Shown here: positions 1 through 13,122 of the stretch, in pieces
Position numbering within the stretch: the stretch's first letter is position 1
Layout: each line of letters starts with the position of its first letter
Assembly: GCF_018320785.1 (NCBI RefSeq)
Contig: NC_054878.1
Location: 44,759,429 to 44,823,428, forward strand
Origin: Cheilinus undulatus
Taxonomy: Eukaryota; Chordata; Actinopteri; Labriformes; Labridae
Direction: 5' to 3'
DNA: 64,000 bases
Translations under genes and position numbers: made by a program
The notes under the pieces: model-generated
Told to the model about the DNA's origin: nothing
Database searches by the model: none
What the model saw: the letters and a program-made list of their open reading frames with translations, nothing else

Positions 1-299
1 AGACGTCTGATGATAAATCTGATTAACGTGGCTCTTTAAACACCGTCAGCAGAAAAAGGTGATTACTGGGATCAGCTTTAACAGTTTGACGGATTAAAGA
101 TGTTTTTGTTTTTGAACGCAACTCTTCAGTCCTCACAGCAGGAGGGCGAGGAGCACACGAGACCTCTGTGGGCCTGAACCGTGTCCCAAATGTAGACGTA
201 GACCAGCAGTCCACATTATTTATGTGGAGACAAATCTCAGATCCAACATCCTGGACATGGGCATGAAGTTCTACAGGTTCATCTAAAAATCCACAATGT

Positions 300-833
300 T
301 GTGAAAAAACATCCATCCATCCATTCATCCATCCATCCACCTTGCATCCATCCATTCATATACCATCCATCCATTCAACCATCCATCCACCTTGCATCCA
401 TCCATTCATATACCATCCATCCATTCATCCATCCATCCATAAACCATCCATCCCTCTGTCCATCCATCTTAACATCCATCCATAAACCATCCATCTGTCT
501 GTTTGTCCATCCATCCATCTTACATCATCTTTAAACCATCCATCAATCCATTTGTCATCCATCCATTTACCGTCCATTCATCCATCCATTCATCCTTATA
601 GAGATAGAAACACATCTCTATTAATCCCAATGTAACTTTGAGACTAATCCATCCAGGCATCCATCCATCCATCCACCTGTTCATCCATCCATCCATCCAT
701 CCATCCATCCATCCATCCATCCATTCACCATCCATCCACCTGTTCATCCATCCATCCATTCACCCATCCATCCATCCATCCATCCATCCATCCATCCATC
801 CATCCATCCATCCATCCATCTCTCCACCACCAG
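300..833. repeat. (ATCC)n microsatellite array
   Basis: Imperfect CATC/ATCC tetranucleotide repeats with short spacers such as ACC and TTC. All open frames in it (runs of SIHP or MDGW) are by-products. Confidence 0.95.
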
Positions 834-1914
834 GATAAGTTTTCCTATCGATAGGTCTTTTGCAGAGGACTGTATGCATCAGTTGAGAACTGCAGATGGG
901 GGGCAGGTAGTGATTTCTGCATGGATAAAAGCTACCAAAAGGCCATGATAGCAGCTTTTCATGACTATGCCAAGTGTTTCAAAAATGTTCATTTAGCTTG
1001 GATTTAATTCAAAAAGTTAAACTTCTTTATATTCAAGATTCAATTCAACAAAGTGAAATATTTGAAGAGTGTAATCTAGTGATTGCTAAGAGGAACCATC
1101 GCTGTATGGGACAAATAGGCTTCCCACATAGGACAAACAGACTTACAGGGTGTCTCCTGGTCACCTCCTTTATATAAACTGCTAACAAGGATTCCTGGAA
1201 TTTGTCAAACATTTTCTGGATTTCCCAAACCTTCACGAGTCTCAGAAATTTCTCAGGATCATATAAATATTTTTCAAAAGTGAATTGGTATTTTGCCATC
1301 TTTTCTGTATCTTGCAGAGGTTGGGGGATCTTCTAAGCATTGTAATTTTACTACAGCTGTCCCTTTGGTAGCTGTGTGGACCTAGAATGAGGTTTCTTTG
1401 TTTTTCTTAACATCAGCTGATTTTATAAAGACATTAGCCCATCAGATTTGAACATCTTCCCTCTCTGCTCACTGTTTCAGCGTGGTCAAAGATCATTTGG
1501 TTTCTCCACATCATAAAGAGTGCTGTCTGGGGTGTCGGCCGGCAGAATAATCCGGTGTGATTGGCAGCTCAATATGAGAGCTGTTGTGATGTTCTCGTGT
1601 CTGGATCAGTTTAAAGCTGGGGCTATGACCTCTCCTCGTCCTCTTTAAGGCCTCGATGAAAGAGAGCTCATTTTACCTGGAGCAGAGACAAAGACCCAGT
1701 GTTTGGTACGGTGAGATCATAGGCCAGAGAGGACGGACAGCGCTCAAATGAGCCGTCATCAAATACCAGAACGTTCACCGACCTCTGCTCCACCAACGCT
1801 CTCCTGAGAGGGACTAAAGGTTGTCAAAATGTCTAAAAGACTTTTATACCATGTTCTTTCACAATGACACTGTAGGAAATGGGATATCAGAACTAAGATC
1901 TCAAACACTGCTGG
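834..1914. other. Stretch between the two (ATCC)n arrays, no gene seen
   Basis: 834-985 is similar to 2487-2590 (shared AGGATAAGTTTTC, GCAGA and CATGACTATGCCAAGTGTT). The rest has no coding signal that I can support. Confidence 0.6.
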
Positions 1915-2486
1915 ATGAGTATCATCCATCCATAAATAATCCATCTATCCATATACCATCCATCTCTCATCCATCCATAAACCATCCAGCCATCCATGAA
2001 CCATCCATCCATCTATTCATCCATCCATGCATCCATCCATAAATCATCCATCCATCCATGAACCATTCATCCATCTATCTTTCCATGAACCATCCATCTA
2101 TCCATCCATCCCTGCATCCATCCATCAATCCATCCATCCATAAGCCATCCATCTATCCATCATCCATCTATCTATCCATCAAGCTATCCATCCATTCATC
2201 CATCCATCCATCCACAAGCCATCCAGCCATCCATTCATAAGCCATCCATCCATCATCTATCCACCAATCCATCCATCCATACATCCATCCATCCATTCAT
2301 CCATCCATAAGCCATCCATCCATCCATCCATCCATAAGCCATCCATCCATCCATCCATCCATCCATCCATAAGCCATCCATCCATCCATCCATCCATAAG
2401 CCATCCATCCATCCATCCATAAGCCATCCATCCATCCATCCATCCATAAGCCATCCATCCATCCATCCATCCATCCATCCATCCAC
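1915..2486. repeat. (ATCC)n microsatellite array with ATAAGC interruptions
   Basis: Tetranucleotide repeats with a secondary periodicity caused by the spacer CATAAGCC, most regular at 2300-2460. Confidence 0.95.
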
Positions 2487-2589
2487 CACCAGGATAAGTT
2501 TTCTAATCAGTAGGTCATTTGCAGATGATTTAGGTGTCGGTGAAGAACGCCATGATTTTAGCTGTTCATGACTATGCCAAGTGTTCAAA

Positions 2590-3947
2590 GTGCAGTGTCC
2601 TGATTATTGATAATTAATATTAGGCAGAAAAACAAGTTAACATAAACTCATGGAGAAATGGCAGCAGGCAGGAATGAACCCTCTGAGCCCTCAGCAGACA
2701 TGATTTCAGAAAAATGTGATTATTTCCACTGGGATAGCTAATGATCAACATACTTATAGTAATGCTTGGTTAAATTCAAACCTCTGATTATGCCGGGAGG
2801 GGATATTTCACATTTCTCTTTATCAAAATATGTGAAATAAACAAATGTTCACCAGTATCTAAGTCTCTCCTGATTGAAATGGGGTGTCAAAACGTTACCA
2901 TTCTTAGCTGCTGCTATTCTCAGATATTCAGTCGTGACTTCTTGTTGGATACAGACCTGCTTTTATTGGACGATCAGATTATAACATGAACTTGCCACAG
3001 AGCATACAGGAAATAAGTGAACAGTGCAAAGATAACACAAGGTTCAGATGATTTCTGACTCGTCCAGAGATCTGTCTGTGAGTTTTTAAAGTGAAATGAG
3101 ACATTAAGGAGCAGTGGTGAACATAGACTAACTGATGTGTGTTAAAAGGGACAATAAAACTTGCAATTAATCAGATTTCAAAATTAGTGCACTAATTATG
3201 TTTCTTGATCGATTAGGATTAATGCAAAAATAATAACATAACATAGAGTTTGAATAAAACTGATGATAAAACAGATTAACATGTCTTGCTCATTCACCAC
3301 TGCACAGGTTAAAGTGAACTGTTTCCCTTATTTGACTTCAGTAAAGTTGGCAGCCTTAGCTTTAAATTCTGCAGTAATGTTGGCTGTGAGAAATGTAAAT
3401 ATGCATTCAATCAAAGCAGACATGAGCACGATGAAAATGAAGAATGAAGACCACGGCTGATCCAGTAAAAAGGTCTGAACTCTTTAGTGTGGGTTTTTGT
3501 TCTGCTGATCAAAGCTGGTGAACACACACTCACACGGATACGGTGTGTGGATATGTAGGTCAAGTGTTTAAACTGTGTGTGTGTGTGAAGCTGCACCAGA
3601 GAGATGCTCAGATTTAATTTCATGCACACTGATCCCTTCATTTTTTTCATATCCATGTACATTCATAGCCTCTGAACTTTGGGGTTGCTGTGATAGAAGA
3701 ATTTTGATTTGATTCATATAAAAATGAAGCTTTGAGCTCGCTGCCTGAGTCGGCATCCACAGTTTTCAGTTGGTTGGGCTTAACTCTAACCTTTATCTAG
3801 GGTTTACACTGACGTCTGATGTCAAAGAACTAAAACATAAACTTAAACACAGGAACAAATACTCTTCTTCTTAAAGGGACATTTCAGAGTTTTTGAAGTT
3901 AGGTTGTTTGAGGTACTCTGCAACAGAAGTGCCATGACCCTTTAGAG
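2590..3947. other. No gene or clear repeat seen
   Basis: AT-rich unique-looking DNA with a short GT run near 3570-3590. No open frame here has supportable homology. Confidence 0.5.
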
Positions 3948-5033
3948 CAGTGTTACTCAACCCTGCTCAACCAAAGAGCCAAATTGTTGAAAAATACCTT
4001 TGCAAGAGCCACGATGTAAGTGGTGAGAAGTGGCAAAAACAGCTTGAAGTAGCAATAAAAAAGTAAAGGTGGCAAAAAATGGTCCAAACCTAGAAAAAAA
4101 GTGGCAAAAATATGAGAGAAAATGGGCAAAAATGGTGAAAAAGCAGCCAAGAGTGGCAAAAAGGGCAAAAAGGAAACAAGTGGTATTTAATGGCAAAAGG
4201 TAGCTTAAATAGGCAAAAAATGGGATAAAAGCGTCAAAAAGATGTTGTAAAAATTTGCGAAAAAAATGGAAATAAGTGATATTTAATGGCAAAGGTTAGC
4301 TTATACAGGCAAAACTGAAAAAAGGGGCAAAATGGGATAAAAGTGGCAAAAAGAGGTTGAAAAAATGTGCAAAAAAAATGGAAATAATATTTAAAATAAT
4401 AATAAAATAATATTTAATGGCAAAGGTTAGCTAAAATGGCAAAAATGGGATAAAAGTGGCAAAAAAATGAGGAAAAAGAAGCAAAAAGAAGTTGCAAAAA
4501 TGGCAAAACAGGAAACAAGTGGTATTTAATGGCAAATGGTAGCTTAAATGGGCAAAAATGGTGAAAAGGGGCAAAATGGGATAAAAGTGGCAAAGAGATG
4601 TTGCAAAAATGTCAAAAAAATGGAAGTAAGTTGTATTAAATGGCAAAGGGTAGCTTAAATGGCTAAAAATGGGATAAAAGTGTCAAAAAATGGGGAAAAA
4701 GAAGCAAAGAGAAGTGGAAAAAATGGGCAAAACAAGAGTAAGCAAGTGGTATTTAATGGCAAAGGGCAGTGTGAATGGACAACAATGAGGAGGAAAAGGG
4801 GTGAAAATAGTGAAAAGGGCAAAATTGGGATAAATGTGTGAAAAATGGGATAAACGGGACGATTAAGTTCGACAATTAAAGCCTTCTCTATAAGTCTGGG
4901 TAACAACTGATCACTGTGCTTACTTTCTGAGGTCAAAGTTTCCCTTTTTAAGGTTTTCTGGGGGGAAATATTTCAAATTAAGACACAAAAGAGCCACAAA
5001 TAATCACAAAGAGCCACATGTTGAGTATCACTG
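3948..5033. mobile_element. hAT-like non-autonomous element filled with GTGGCAAAAA repeats
   Basis: Left end CAGTGTTACTCAAC, right end the reverse complement of CAGTGATACTCAAC. The flanks CTTTAGAG (3940-3947) and CTTCAGAG (5034-5041) form an 8-base target duplication with one mismatch, the hAT hallmark. The interior is a degenerate tandem array (TTTAATGGCAAAGGTAGC..., TGGGATAAAAGTGGCAAAAA) without transposase. AGAGCC motifs lie just inside both ends. Confidence 0.85.
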
Positions 5034-5177
5034 CTTCAGAGTGTTGACCCTTTTAGCATGACACACTAAGAAAAGCTAGGCTTTATGGGTAGCAGACAGG
5101 TAAAGCTGCTCTGCATCATTTAGCAAATCTGGGTAAAAATGGGCCAAAAGACAGTACTGGCTCAATTGTGTGGCCTT

Positions 5178-5463
5178 TCTGTGTGGAGTTTGCATGTTCT
5201 CCCCGTTCATGCGTGGGTTCTCTCTGGGTACTCCAGCTTCCTCCCACCACCAAAAACATGCTCATTAGGTTGATTGGTGACTCTAAATTGCCCGTAGGTG
5301 TGAGTGTGAGCGTGCCTGGTTGTCTGTCTCTATATGTCAGCCCTGTGATTGACTGACTAGTCCAGGGTGTACCCCGCCACTCGCCCAGTGACAGCTGGGA
5401 TAGACTCCAGCCCCCCGCGAGCCCCAATGGTGTAAGCAGTATAGAAGATGGATGGATGGATAG
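5178..5463 (+). mobile_element. Retroposon 3' fragment ending in (GATG)n, common fish type
   Basis: GTGTGGAGTTTGCATGTTCT, AAAACATGCTCATTAGGTT, CTAAATTGCCCGTAGGTGTG and CAGCTGGGATAGACTCCAG are hallmarks of a very abundant fish dispersed repeat that ends in GGATGGATGGA. A shorter piece of the same family is at 50777-50850. Whether it is a SINE or the 3' end of a LINE I cannot tell. Confidence 0.75.
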
Positions 5464-6105
5464 TGCAATATGGCCTCATTTAAGATGTAGACCCCTTTTC
5501 TTGAAACTGAATTATCTTTTATGAAGCAAACCATTTGGACGATAAAATCAGACATCAGAATTCTCTCGAAAAATAGAGAAGAAGAAACTGAGCCAACTCT
5601 GGTGGAAAAAAATTAAATAATTGCAAAATGACATGAAAATTAGTGACATATTGTCCCTTCTGATGAGGCAGCTGTTTATCAGCAATGTGTGATGATGAAC
5701 AGCAATCAGGTGGCGTCTCATTTCTTAACCCTTAACACTGTTTCGAGGGGCAAGGGGAAGAGGTAGACGAAGGGGAAAGGGGTAGAAATGGGATTGGCCC
5801 TAAATAAACCCCCGGCTTAAAGCTAACTCCACACACTTTGGACTTTTGAAAAATGCCCAAAAAATGGACGGTTTGGTACTGAGAGGAGGGAGGGGAAAAG
5901 GATGGGGTTTTCCAGATGAGGTGGGAGTGACGTCCCCTTGCCAGAAAGTGACACGGACTCCTGCAGCACTGCTGCCTCAGAGTGATCTTTAGAGGTGGGG
6001 GATTTTTCCCCTCCAGAGTCCCCTGAAGCAGGCTATTTCTATAGTGTAGTGGTAGACCGTGGTGGTCCTGAGCACTACATGTTGGCTCCAGCACCGGCAT
6101 TGCTA
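5464..6105. other. No gene seen
   Basis: Unique-looking DNA. The open frames here have no recognisable product. Confidence 0.45.
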
Positions 6106-6260
6106 ATACTACTACTACTACTACTAATAATAATATAATAATAAACTTATTTATATAGCACTTTTAAAAACAAGGATTTACAAAGTGCTTTGACATGCAG
6201 AAAAACAAAGCAGCAAGATTAAAACAACAAAACAACAACAAAATGAGAACACTTAAGGGG
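6106..6260. repeat. ACT/AAT microsatellite joined to a dispersed repeat fragment
   Basis: ACTACTACT then AATAATAAT runs lead into TTATTTATATAGCACTTTTA and CAAAGTGCTTTGACATG, a motif pair that occurs at the end of many fish retroposons. A similar tail with AGTAGTAGT is at 63195-63250 on the other strand. Confidence 0.55.
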
Positions 6261-8470
6261 AGGGAACCTAAACAAGATCAAAACCCAGACTACATGTTCA
6301 GCTCAACAACACTGTTACTGAGACATTTTTAGAAATAAAATTCCATGGAAGTCATTAGAGCTTTGATAGATTTCACATGACATCGACAGAGCTGAGACAA
6401 CCTGAGACGTCATTAAAACAAAGACATCATAAGGACCCACGATTACTCGGCCAACACATGAACCCAACCACAGAACCTGAGACCAAAGGACTTAAGTTTT
6501 AAAAAGCAAGTAAAAGACAAGCAATAAGAACTAAAAGATTAAGAGAAGTAAAACTGTACTATTGGATTTTGTTGAAAATTCTCTAAAGTTTAAACTTCAC
6601 ACTGAGGACCCGATCACTTACAGTTCACAAAGGTTCCTCTGGTTCGATAGTAGACACAATAACTCTGCTTCATGTTTCCTGTTTTTATGTGTCAGCACGT
6701 TGACTCGTCCAATGACAGACAAAGAAGTCAGACGCACACACACAGTTACACACAGATACACGCTGACAAACGCACACGCTGTAAAACCCAGACGAGGTCA
6801 GACAGGGCCAAGCGCCTGCTTCCTGTCCCTCATTTCCCACCTTCCTGTTCTGACCCCGGGCTGTGTGAGAGAGAGAGAGATTAGGTCCTCCCAGTTCACC
6901 AGTTCATCAGTGTGAGGCAGAACTGGGCAGGAAGTGGAGTTAAAGTAGGCCGATGATACACACAAACACAGCCGTCCCATTTAATGTGGAATTCCAGCTC
7001 TACTTCAGGGATCAGATCAGTAATCAGAGACGGTGCTTTCAGATCCTGACCAGCTCTTTATCCGGGACCATTTTCACTTCTATTAAACCGAGCAGATAAA
7101 GCAGGAGTTCACCAACAGTTGAAGTTAAAGTTACAGCAGTGGCTGAAGAGTGGTCATCAGAGTGACTCTGAGTATTCAGTATTCTGGACAGGGTTGTTTG
7201 TCAAAGAAACATGACTAATCAGTGAAGCTCAGATTCATTTCATCCTCTGAGCTGTACAGAAAACGTGGAAGAAGGAAGAGAGTCAGTGTTGGTGTAGTTT
7301 TTGTTCTGACTCCTCCTGAGTGTCAGAGTCGTGGGCGTCCACGTCACGCCACGCTGCTGCTGCTAATGAAACCTTCATGGTCTGTGGAAGAGGAGGATTT
7401 AACCTCCACGCTGACACAGCAGAGGAGGAGAGGATGTAGGAGGAACAAGTTTCATTCTTTAAAAGCAGAAATGTCAGTGTTGTGTCCAAAGGTTCCAGAA
7501 ATATCAAAGGCTCCTTCAACAGAGTATTTTTTTCCAGTATTTGAATCCTCTCTGTGTTCCTCTGCTGGTTTTAATGGGAGCCAGTCTGGAAACCATTGAC
7601 GGCGTTACAGTCAGGCCTCGCTGCTTCTACTTCCTGCTCTGCTGTGTTTATGGGACGTTTGCTCACATTATTTCCTCTGTTTGAACCAAAGAACTTTCTG
7701 GAAACACAAACACTGAGCTGGTCTTTTCTCTCTCTGATGTCTTTGGTTTAAATATCTGAATATAAAAGCACCATAATGGCAGTTTCAATCATTTTTAAAC
7801 CTTCTGAAATGAATTGATCATTTCAGTTTTCTCAAGGTGATGAAGATTTTTATTTACAAGTGACAAAAGTAGGGCTGTACATCATTAATTAGTTAATCAC
7901 TGAACTTCAGTTGTTAGTCACAATTAATCTCATTTAAAACCTCATCAGTTTACATTTTAAAACAAAGTATTACACTTATATTGAACCATGTGACCCTTTG
8001 TTGGCTCTCTGATTGGTCCACTGACCAACCAATCAGTGTTCTCCTACCACCAGCAACCATTACTGAGCCACGTCCTGTTAGACAAACTTTCTGAAGTCGG
8101 CGTAGCACTGAGAGTGTGACTTTAATTTGGTAATCCATGTGTTTCTTCTATGACATTAGGCTGCTATCTAGTATGAAAAAAATCTAAATTCTGACTTTGC
8201 AGCTGGAATACAAAACCTGTCAAGTTGGAATTCTGACTGAATATGCAAAATACTCTACTTCTGAGGTTCAAGATAGAGTTTTAACTTGAATCTCTGAAGA
8301 ATTCTGAGTAGAAGTAAAATGGATTTAATATGTAAACTTTATACTAGTTTAAAAGTCTGTGTGCATTGATAGTATGGTTGCAAGATGTGCAAAGGCTGCA
8401 AGCATGCTGACTGGACACTGTGCAAGTGTGAGCATGAAGTGAGGACTTTTACTACAAGAAGCTTCTTAAG
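6261..8470. other. No gene seen; CA-rich patch and a hAT-like end fragment
   Basis: A CACACA-rich stretch lies at 6730-6785. 7870-7945 begins TAGGGCTGTACATCATTAAT, like the end of the hAT family at 23098-24705. The open frames at 6562-6915 and 7222-7599 show no recognisable domain. Confidence 0.45.
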
Positions 8471-8474
8471 GTGT

Positions 8475-9508
8475 TTGAGTTACAGTGATTAATTAGTGCA
8501 ATGTACAAATGAGATAAGGCATTGTACCACAGGTACAGTACCACTAAGTTACACTGAGTAGCTTAATTAGTCCAATGTGCATATGAGGTTGGGAATTTTA
8601 CTGCAGTGATTTACGTTACAGTAAGTAGATTAATAAGTGCAATGTGCATATAAGATAAGGCATTTTACTGCAGTGATTTTAGTTACATTAAGTAGATTAA
8701 TTAGTCCAATGTGCATATGAGGTTGGACATTTTACCGCAGTGATTTTAGTTACACTAAGTAGTAAATTAGTCCAGTGTGCGTATGAGGTGAGGCATTTTA
8801 CTGCAGTGATTTAAGTTACACTAAGTAGTAAATTAGTCCAATTTGCATATGAGGTCTGGCATTTTACTGCAGTGATTTTAGTTACACTGAGTTTGATTAA
8901 TAAGTGCGATGTGCATATGAGGTTAGGCATTTTATCACAGTGATTTACGTTACAGTTAGTAGATTAATAAGTGCAATGTGCATATATGATAAGGCATTTT
9001 ACAGCAGTGATTTCAGTTACACTACATAGATTTATTAGTCCAATGTGCATATGAGGTTAGGCATTTTTTTCACAGTGATTTCAGTTACAGTTAGTAGATT
9101 AATTAGTCCAATGTGCATAAGAGGCGAGGCATTTACCACAGTGATTTATGTTATGGTTAGTGCAATGTGCATTTAAGATAAGGCATTTTACTGCAATGAT
9201 ATGAGTTACACTAAGTAGATATATTAGCACAAAGTGAAAATGAGATAAGGCATTTTACCATAGTGAGTTAAGATACAGTTAGCTCAATAAGAGCAAATAT
9301 GCATATGAGGTGAGACATTTATTGCAGTGATTTATGACACAGTCAGTTGATTAATTAGTGCATATTAGATGAGGCATTTTACCACAGTGAATAAAGAAAC
9401 GTTAAGAAGATTAAGAAGAGTGATGTATATATGAGGTGAGGCATTTACCGCAGTGATTGAAGTTACAGTCAGTAGATTAATTAGAGTAAATGAGCATGTG
9501 AGGTGAGT
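8475..9508. repeat. About 67-bp minisatellite, roughly 15 diverged copies
   Basis: The unit reads about GCATATGAGGTTAGGCATTT, ACTGCAGTGATTTTAGTTAC, ACTAAGTAGATTAATTAGTC, CAATGT. Copies differ by 10-20 percent and small indels. No coding potential. Confidence 0.9.
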
Positions 9509-10260
9509 TTGATACCTGAGGAGGTGATACAGTTAAATGTGATCTTTCCTGCTGAGCCAAACTTCTGTGCAGCGCTGTCATCGTCTGATTTCAGCCTCTT
9601 ATCCTCCAGTCGGCTCCCTCTCTTTCGTTCATTTGCATATTTTCAGTCAGCCTTCAACTTCCTCATCAGCAGACCAGGATGTAAAAACACTCAGAGGTCA
9701 TCAGCGAGTTATTTTTAGAGGTCTCTGTTATATCAAGCACTTCATCAAAACCACAGGAGGATTTATTTTTAGCTGTGAAGGCCTGGCAGTAAAAGAGCTC
9801 TGCTTACATGTGATTGGTGGTTTTTAAACACTGATGTGTTCCCAAGTCTAACAGAATCTTCTTTTTGTACATGAGGAATCAAACTCCTGAATCATACAGG
9901 TTGTAAAAGTTTTTTCTGGCTGTTGTTTGATTGCTTTTCTGCTTTATTGTGAAGGCTGAAGTCAAATGATGTTAGACAAAGGTTCTCTTATGGAGCTTGG
10001 CAACAAGACGTCACACCCCGGTCTGCCATGGCGAGCTGCCATGATGTGTGGCAAAAGCTGCTCAAAAGGGGGGTAATATAGCATTTTCAAAACATAAAAG
10101 CCTTTTCTCCAAAAAAAAAAAAAATCTGTTTTATTTGTGATGTTAACAGTAAGGATGGGTACACTGACTAACATTTGGAAAGTCAGACTTTATAGCCTGG
10201 CCATGATGTGCACAAACATCAGGACACAACAGAATAAAGTAGAAAGAATTGAAACAACAT
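9509..10260. other. Mostly unique DNA ending in a transposon-derived segment
   Basis: 10165-10250 (TATAGCCTGGCCATGATGTG, ATAAAGTAGAAAGAATTGAA) is the inverted counterpart of 16905-16990, marking the flank of the repeat block that follows. Nothing else seen. Confidence 0.5.
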
Positions 10261-11165
10261 CGAGGGGAGGGGGAATATTATGGCAAAGTAAAGGCAGAAA
10301 TTGGTAGAGTGGGTTAAAAGTGGCATAAGTAGGCAGAAATAAGAGCTGAAAAGTTGTTAAAGAGTGTCAAAATGGAATAATTGGCCAAAAAAAGTGAAGA
10401 GGAGGCAAAAACTGGGATAAAAGCAGCGAATATGGTTTAAAAAGGTAAAAAGGAGTAAAAAATGGTAAAAACAAAAAAGTGGCATAAATGGGTAGTGAAA
10501 AGGAATTAAAATGTTCTTTGGTTAAAAAGAAGCAGAAAGTGGGATAAAAATGGCAAATATGGTTTACAAAAGGTTGGATAAAAGTGGCAAAAATTGTCAT
10601 GAAATGGTGAAAGGGTTAAAAAGTGGCATAAATGGGTGGTTTAAGTAGGGAAAAGGGGTTAAAATGCTGCAAACATTGGTTAAAAGTGAAGTAACTGGCC
10701 AAAATAAGTGGTGAAAAGCAGTTGAAAAGTGTCATAAACTGAAAAAAGTTTGTAAAAAGAGGCTAAAAGTCAAATACAAATGGCAAATTTGGTTTACAAA
10801 AGGCAAAATGGGCATAATATGGGGCAAAAATGGTCTTTAAATGATAAAAAAAGGGGTTAAAAAGTGTCATAAACAGGCTTAAGATTGGCATACATGTTTT
10901 AGAATGATCAAAAGAAGGTTAAAAGAGGAAAAAGTTGGATCACAGTGGCAAATTTAGTTTACAAAAGGCCAAATTAGGTATAAAATGGTGAAAAGCGGTT
11001 AAAAAGTGGCATCAATGGGTGGCTTCAGCAGTGAAAAGGGGCTGAAATATCACAAAAATTTGTTAAAAGCGGCAAAAATAGGAAAACAGTTCAAAGAGGC
11101 AAAAGTGGGTTTAAAAATGTTCAGAAAGAGTGTTGAAAAGGAGTTTAAAAAGTGGTGTTAATAAA
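10261..11165. repeat. GTGGCAAAAA-family degenerate array
   Basis: Repeats of the type GGGTTAAAAAGTGGCATAAATG and AAAGGCAAAATGGG continue for 0.9 kb. Same sequence style as the interior of the hAT-like element at 3948-5033; its right border is not clear. Confidence 0.8.
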
Positions 11166-12880
11166 CAACTTGAACATTAAAAACCTAATAAGAGCTTGGC
11201 AGTCTTTCCAGCACAGCTGTTAGCAGGAATGCTAGCACCAATGCTACTGATCTAACACATGCATTAAAAGCATCAGTAAATCACGGATGAGGAGAGAACA
11301 TTCACGTGTTTTTCTGTGGGCAGGCCTGTATGTGGCCGCCACTGTAGCAGCTGTTAGGGGTGTTACAGGATGCACACACCTCTGTGAACTGTTGGATTCA
11401 TTTTAAAAACATTTCCATGCTAACAGGTTTCTGTAGTCCAGCCGTAGCTGTGTGTTTTTGACATCCCGGCTTCTCTCACAGAGTTCGACTGTCAGCAGTC
11501 CTGTCTCTGAGCTCTGCAGGCCGCTCCTTCGACCTCATGGCTCGGTTTTTGCTCTGATATCATTGCCAGCTCTGAGGCCTTCAAAGTTAGAAACTGCTTT
11601 TAGGAGAGTTTGTTGTGGATCCATACTGAGCTGAGAAACCCCAGAGGCCTTATGGTGCTCCCAGAATCCTCTCCTTGACCCTGTCCTCCCGGGCTTCCCG
11701 CTGGCGACCTTTGTGTTGATAATCTAAAACTCTACGGTGTCATTTCCATATTCTGAAAAGCCTCTTCCTGTTTTACAGCGGGGCAGTAAAGACAGCAGCA
11801 GAGAGGAGTTAAAGATTGACACGAGCTCTCACTCCTCTCTTTTATTGTCACTCTGATTTCTGCTGCATCTTTTCTCTCCGACCTCCTAACCTTCCCGGCC
11901 TATTCACCGCCTCCTTCCAGGCTCTAAAATTATAATCAGGACTCAATTTTGAGCTCTGATGCTGAAAACGATGTCTTTGACCTCAGTGACTTCTGTGTAA
12001 CCTCCTGTTCTTATTACCCAGAAGCCTCGGCGTTGGTCTCAATTATCCGGAGCAGAATCCTCCGATTTATCAGCCTGGAGAGGATCCAGCGCCGTCTTTG
12101 AAGTGCTGCCAAACATCTGATCAGAGAACAGCAGATCAGCCCGAGTATTTCCTCTGATACGCGTCTTGATTCGTGTGATTGCTCCGCCGCTTCACCCGGG
12201 ATGGAAACGCTCGGGATGAAAGATTCAGGATGGGAATTTAAGAAAACACGTCCAAGCTTTGTTCTGAAATTCTTCTCGTTCAGCTTCACGAGGTCCAGAT
12301 GAGAAACAAATACTGTAAACAAGAAGAGACTTTTACGTCTTTAACAGCCAAAAACAAGCCTGAAAAGGTAAAAAATGAGAACGGGATGGATAGAGAGAAG
12401 AGATAAGAAGATAGGAGGATCAAGTGAGGACATTTTTATCACTGCAGGGATGTTCTGTACTGAGATTAACATTTCTCCACAATAAACCCCTGAAAAGGAG
12501 GGAACAAGGGTTAAAAACTAAAGAAAAAGCTCAATAAATATAAATATGTCATTCCTCTGCCTCTTCTTCTTCTTTATCTTTATCATCATCACCGCCATCA
12601 TCATCATCATCATCATCAACACTCCACTGTACCAGGATTTATTTAAGAGAACTGTTGCTGGATTAAATAATCCTGTAAATATCAGCTAGCCTGAATAAGA
12701 CATTCAACGCTCATTTGTTTCCTTTCCTCCTTTCTGCCGGTCTTTACTTTTTCCAAACAAAAATGATTCTCTCCTAAGTTTGGACTGAACCTCCAAAGAC
12801 CTGTGTGTAAATATGAGGACAGAATATTTTGGCCTTCAAACTACATAGTAAGGCTGAATCCCAATTCTCCCCTTAACCCT
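11166..12880. other. Unique, moderately GC-rich DNA without a supported gene
   Basis: 11420-12330 lacks repeats and has balanced composition. No exon with a recognisable product was found. A (CAT)n run lies at 12588-12620. It could hold conserved non-coding sequence; that needs an alignment. Confidence 0.4.
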
Positions 12881-12885
12881 CAATC

Positions 12886-13120
12886 TTAATAACCTGACAC
12901 GCCAGATGGATTTGTTTCACTCATCCATCTGGAAAACCTTCAATAGTAAACGTTTGGGAAAGGGCAGAGGCTTTAAAAAAAACTCAAGAGTGTGATTGGA
13001 TGAATGTTCTGTCTGTCACATCTTTACGGGCCAATCAGAGCAACATAACACGTGACATAGCTGCGACCTAGGAGCGCGTGTGCAGCTACCGAGGAATAAG
13101 CGAACCATGGTGACTGAAGA
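12886..13120. mobile_element. Left part of a TAACCTG...-type DNA transposon, interrupted
   Basis: From TAACCTGACACGCCAGATGG to CCATGGTGACTGAAGAG it follows the left 230 bases of the element at 29085-29641. It stops where another element starts (CAGTGATTTTCAAAC at 13123). Confidence 0.75.
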
Positions 13121-13122
13121 GC

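Noticed and set aside
2253..2588. MDGW-rich frames
   Set aside because: Tetranucleotide repeat translation.
6562..7599. 117- and 125-codon frames as small genes
   Set aside because: No domain, no splice partners, composition like non-coding surroundings.
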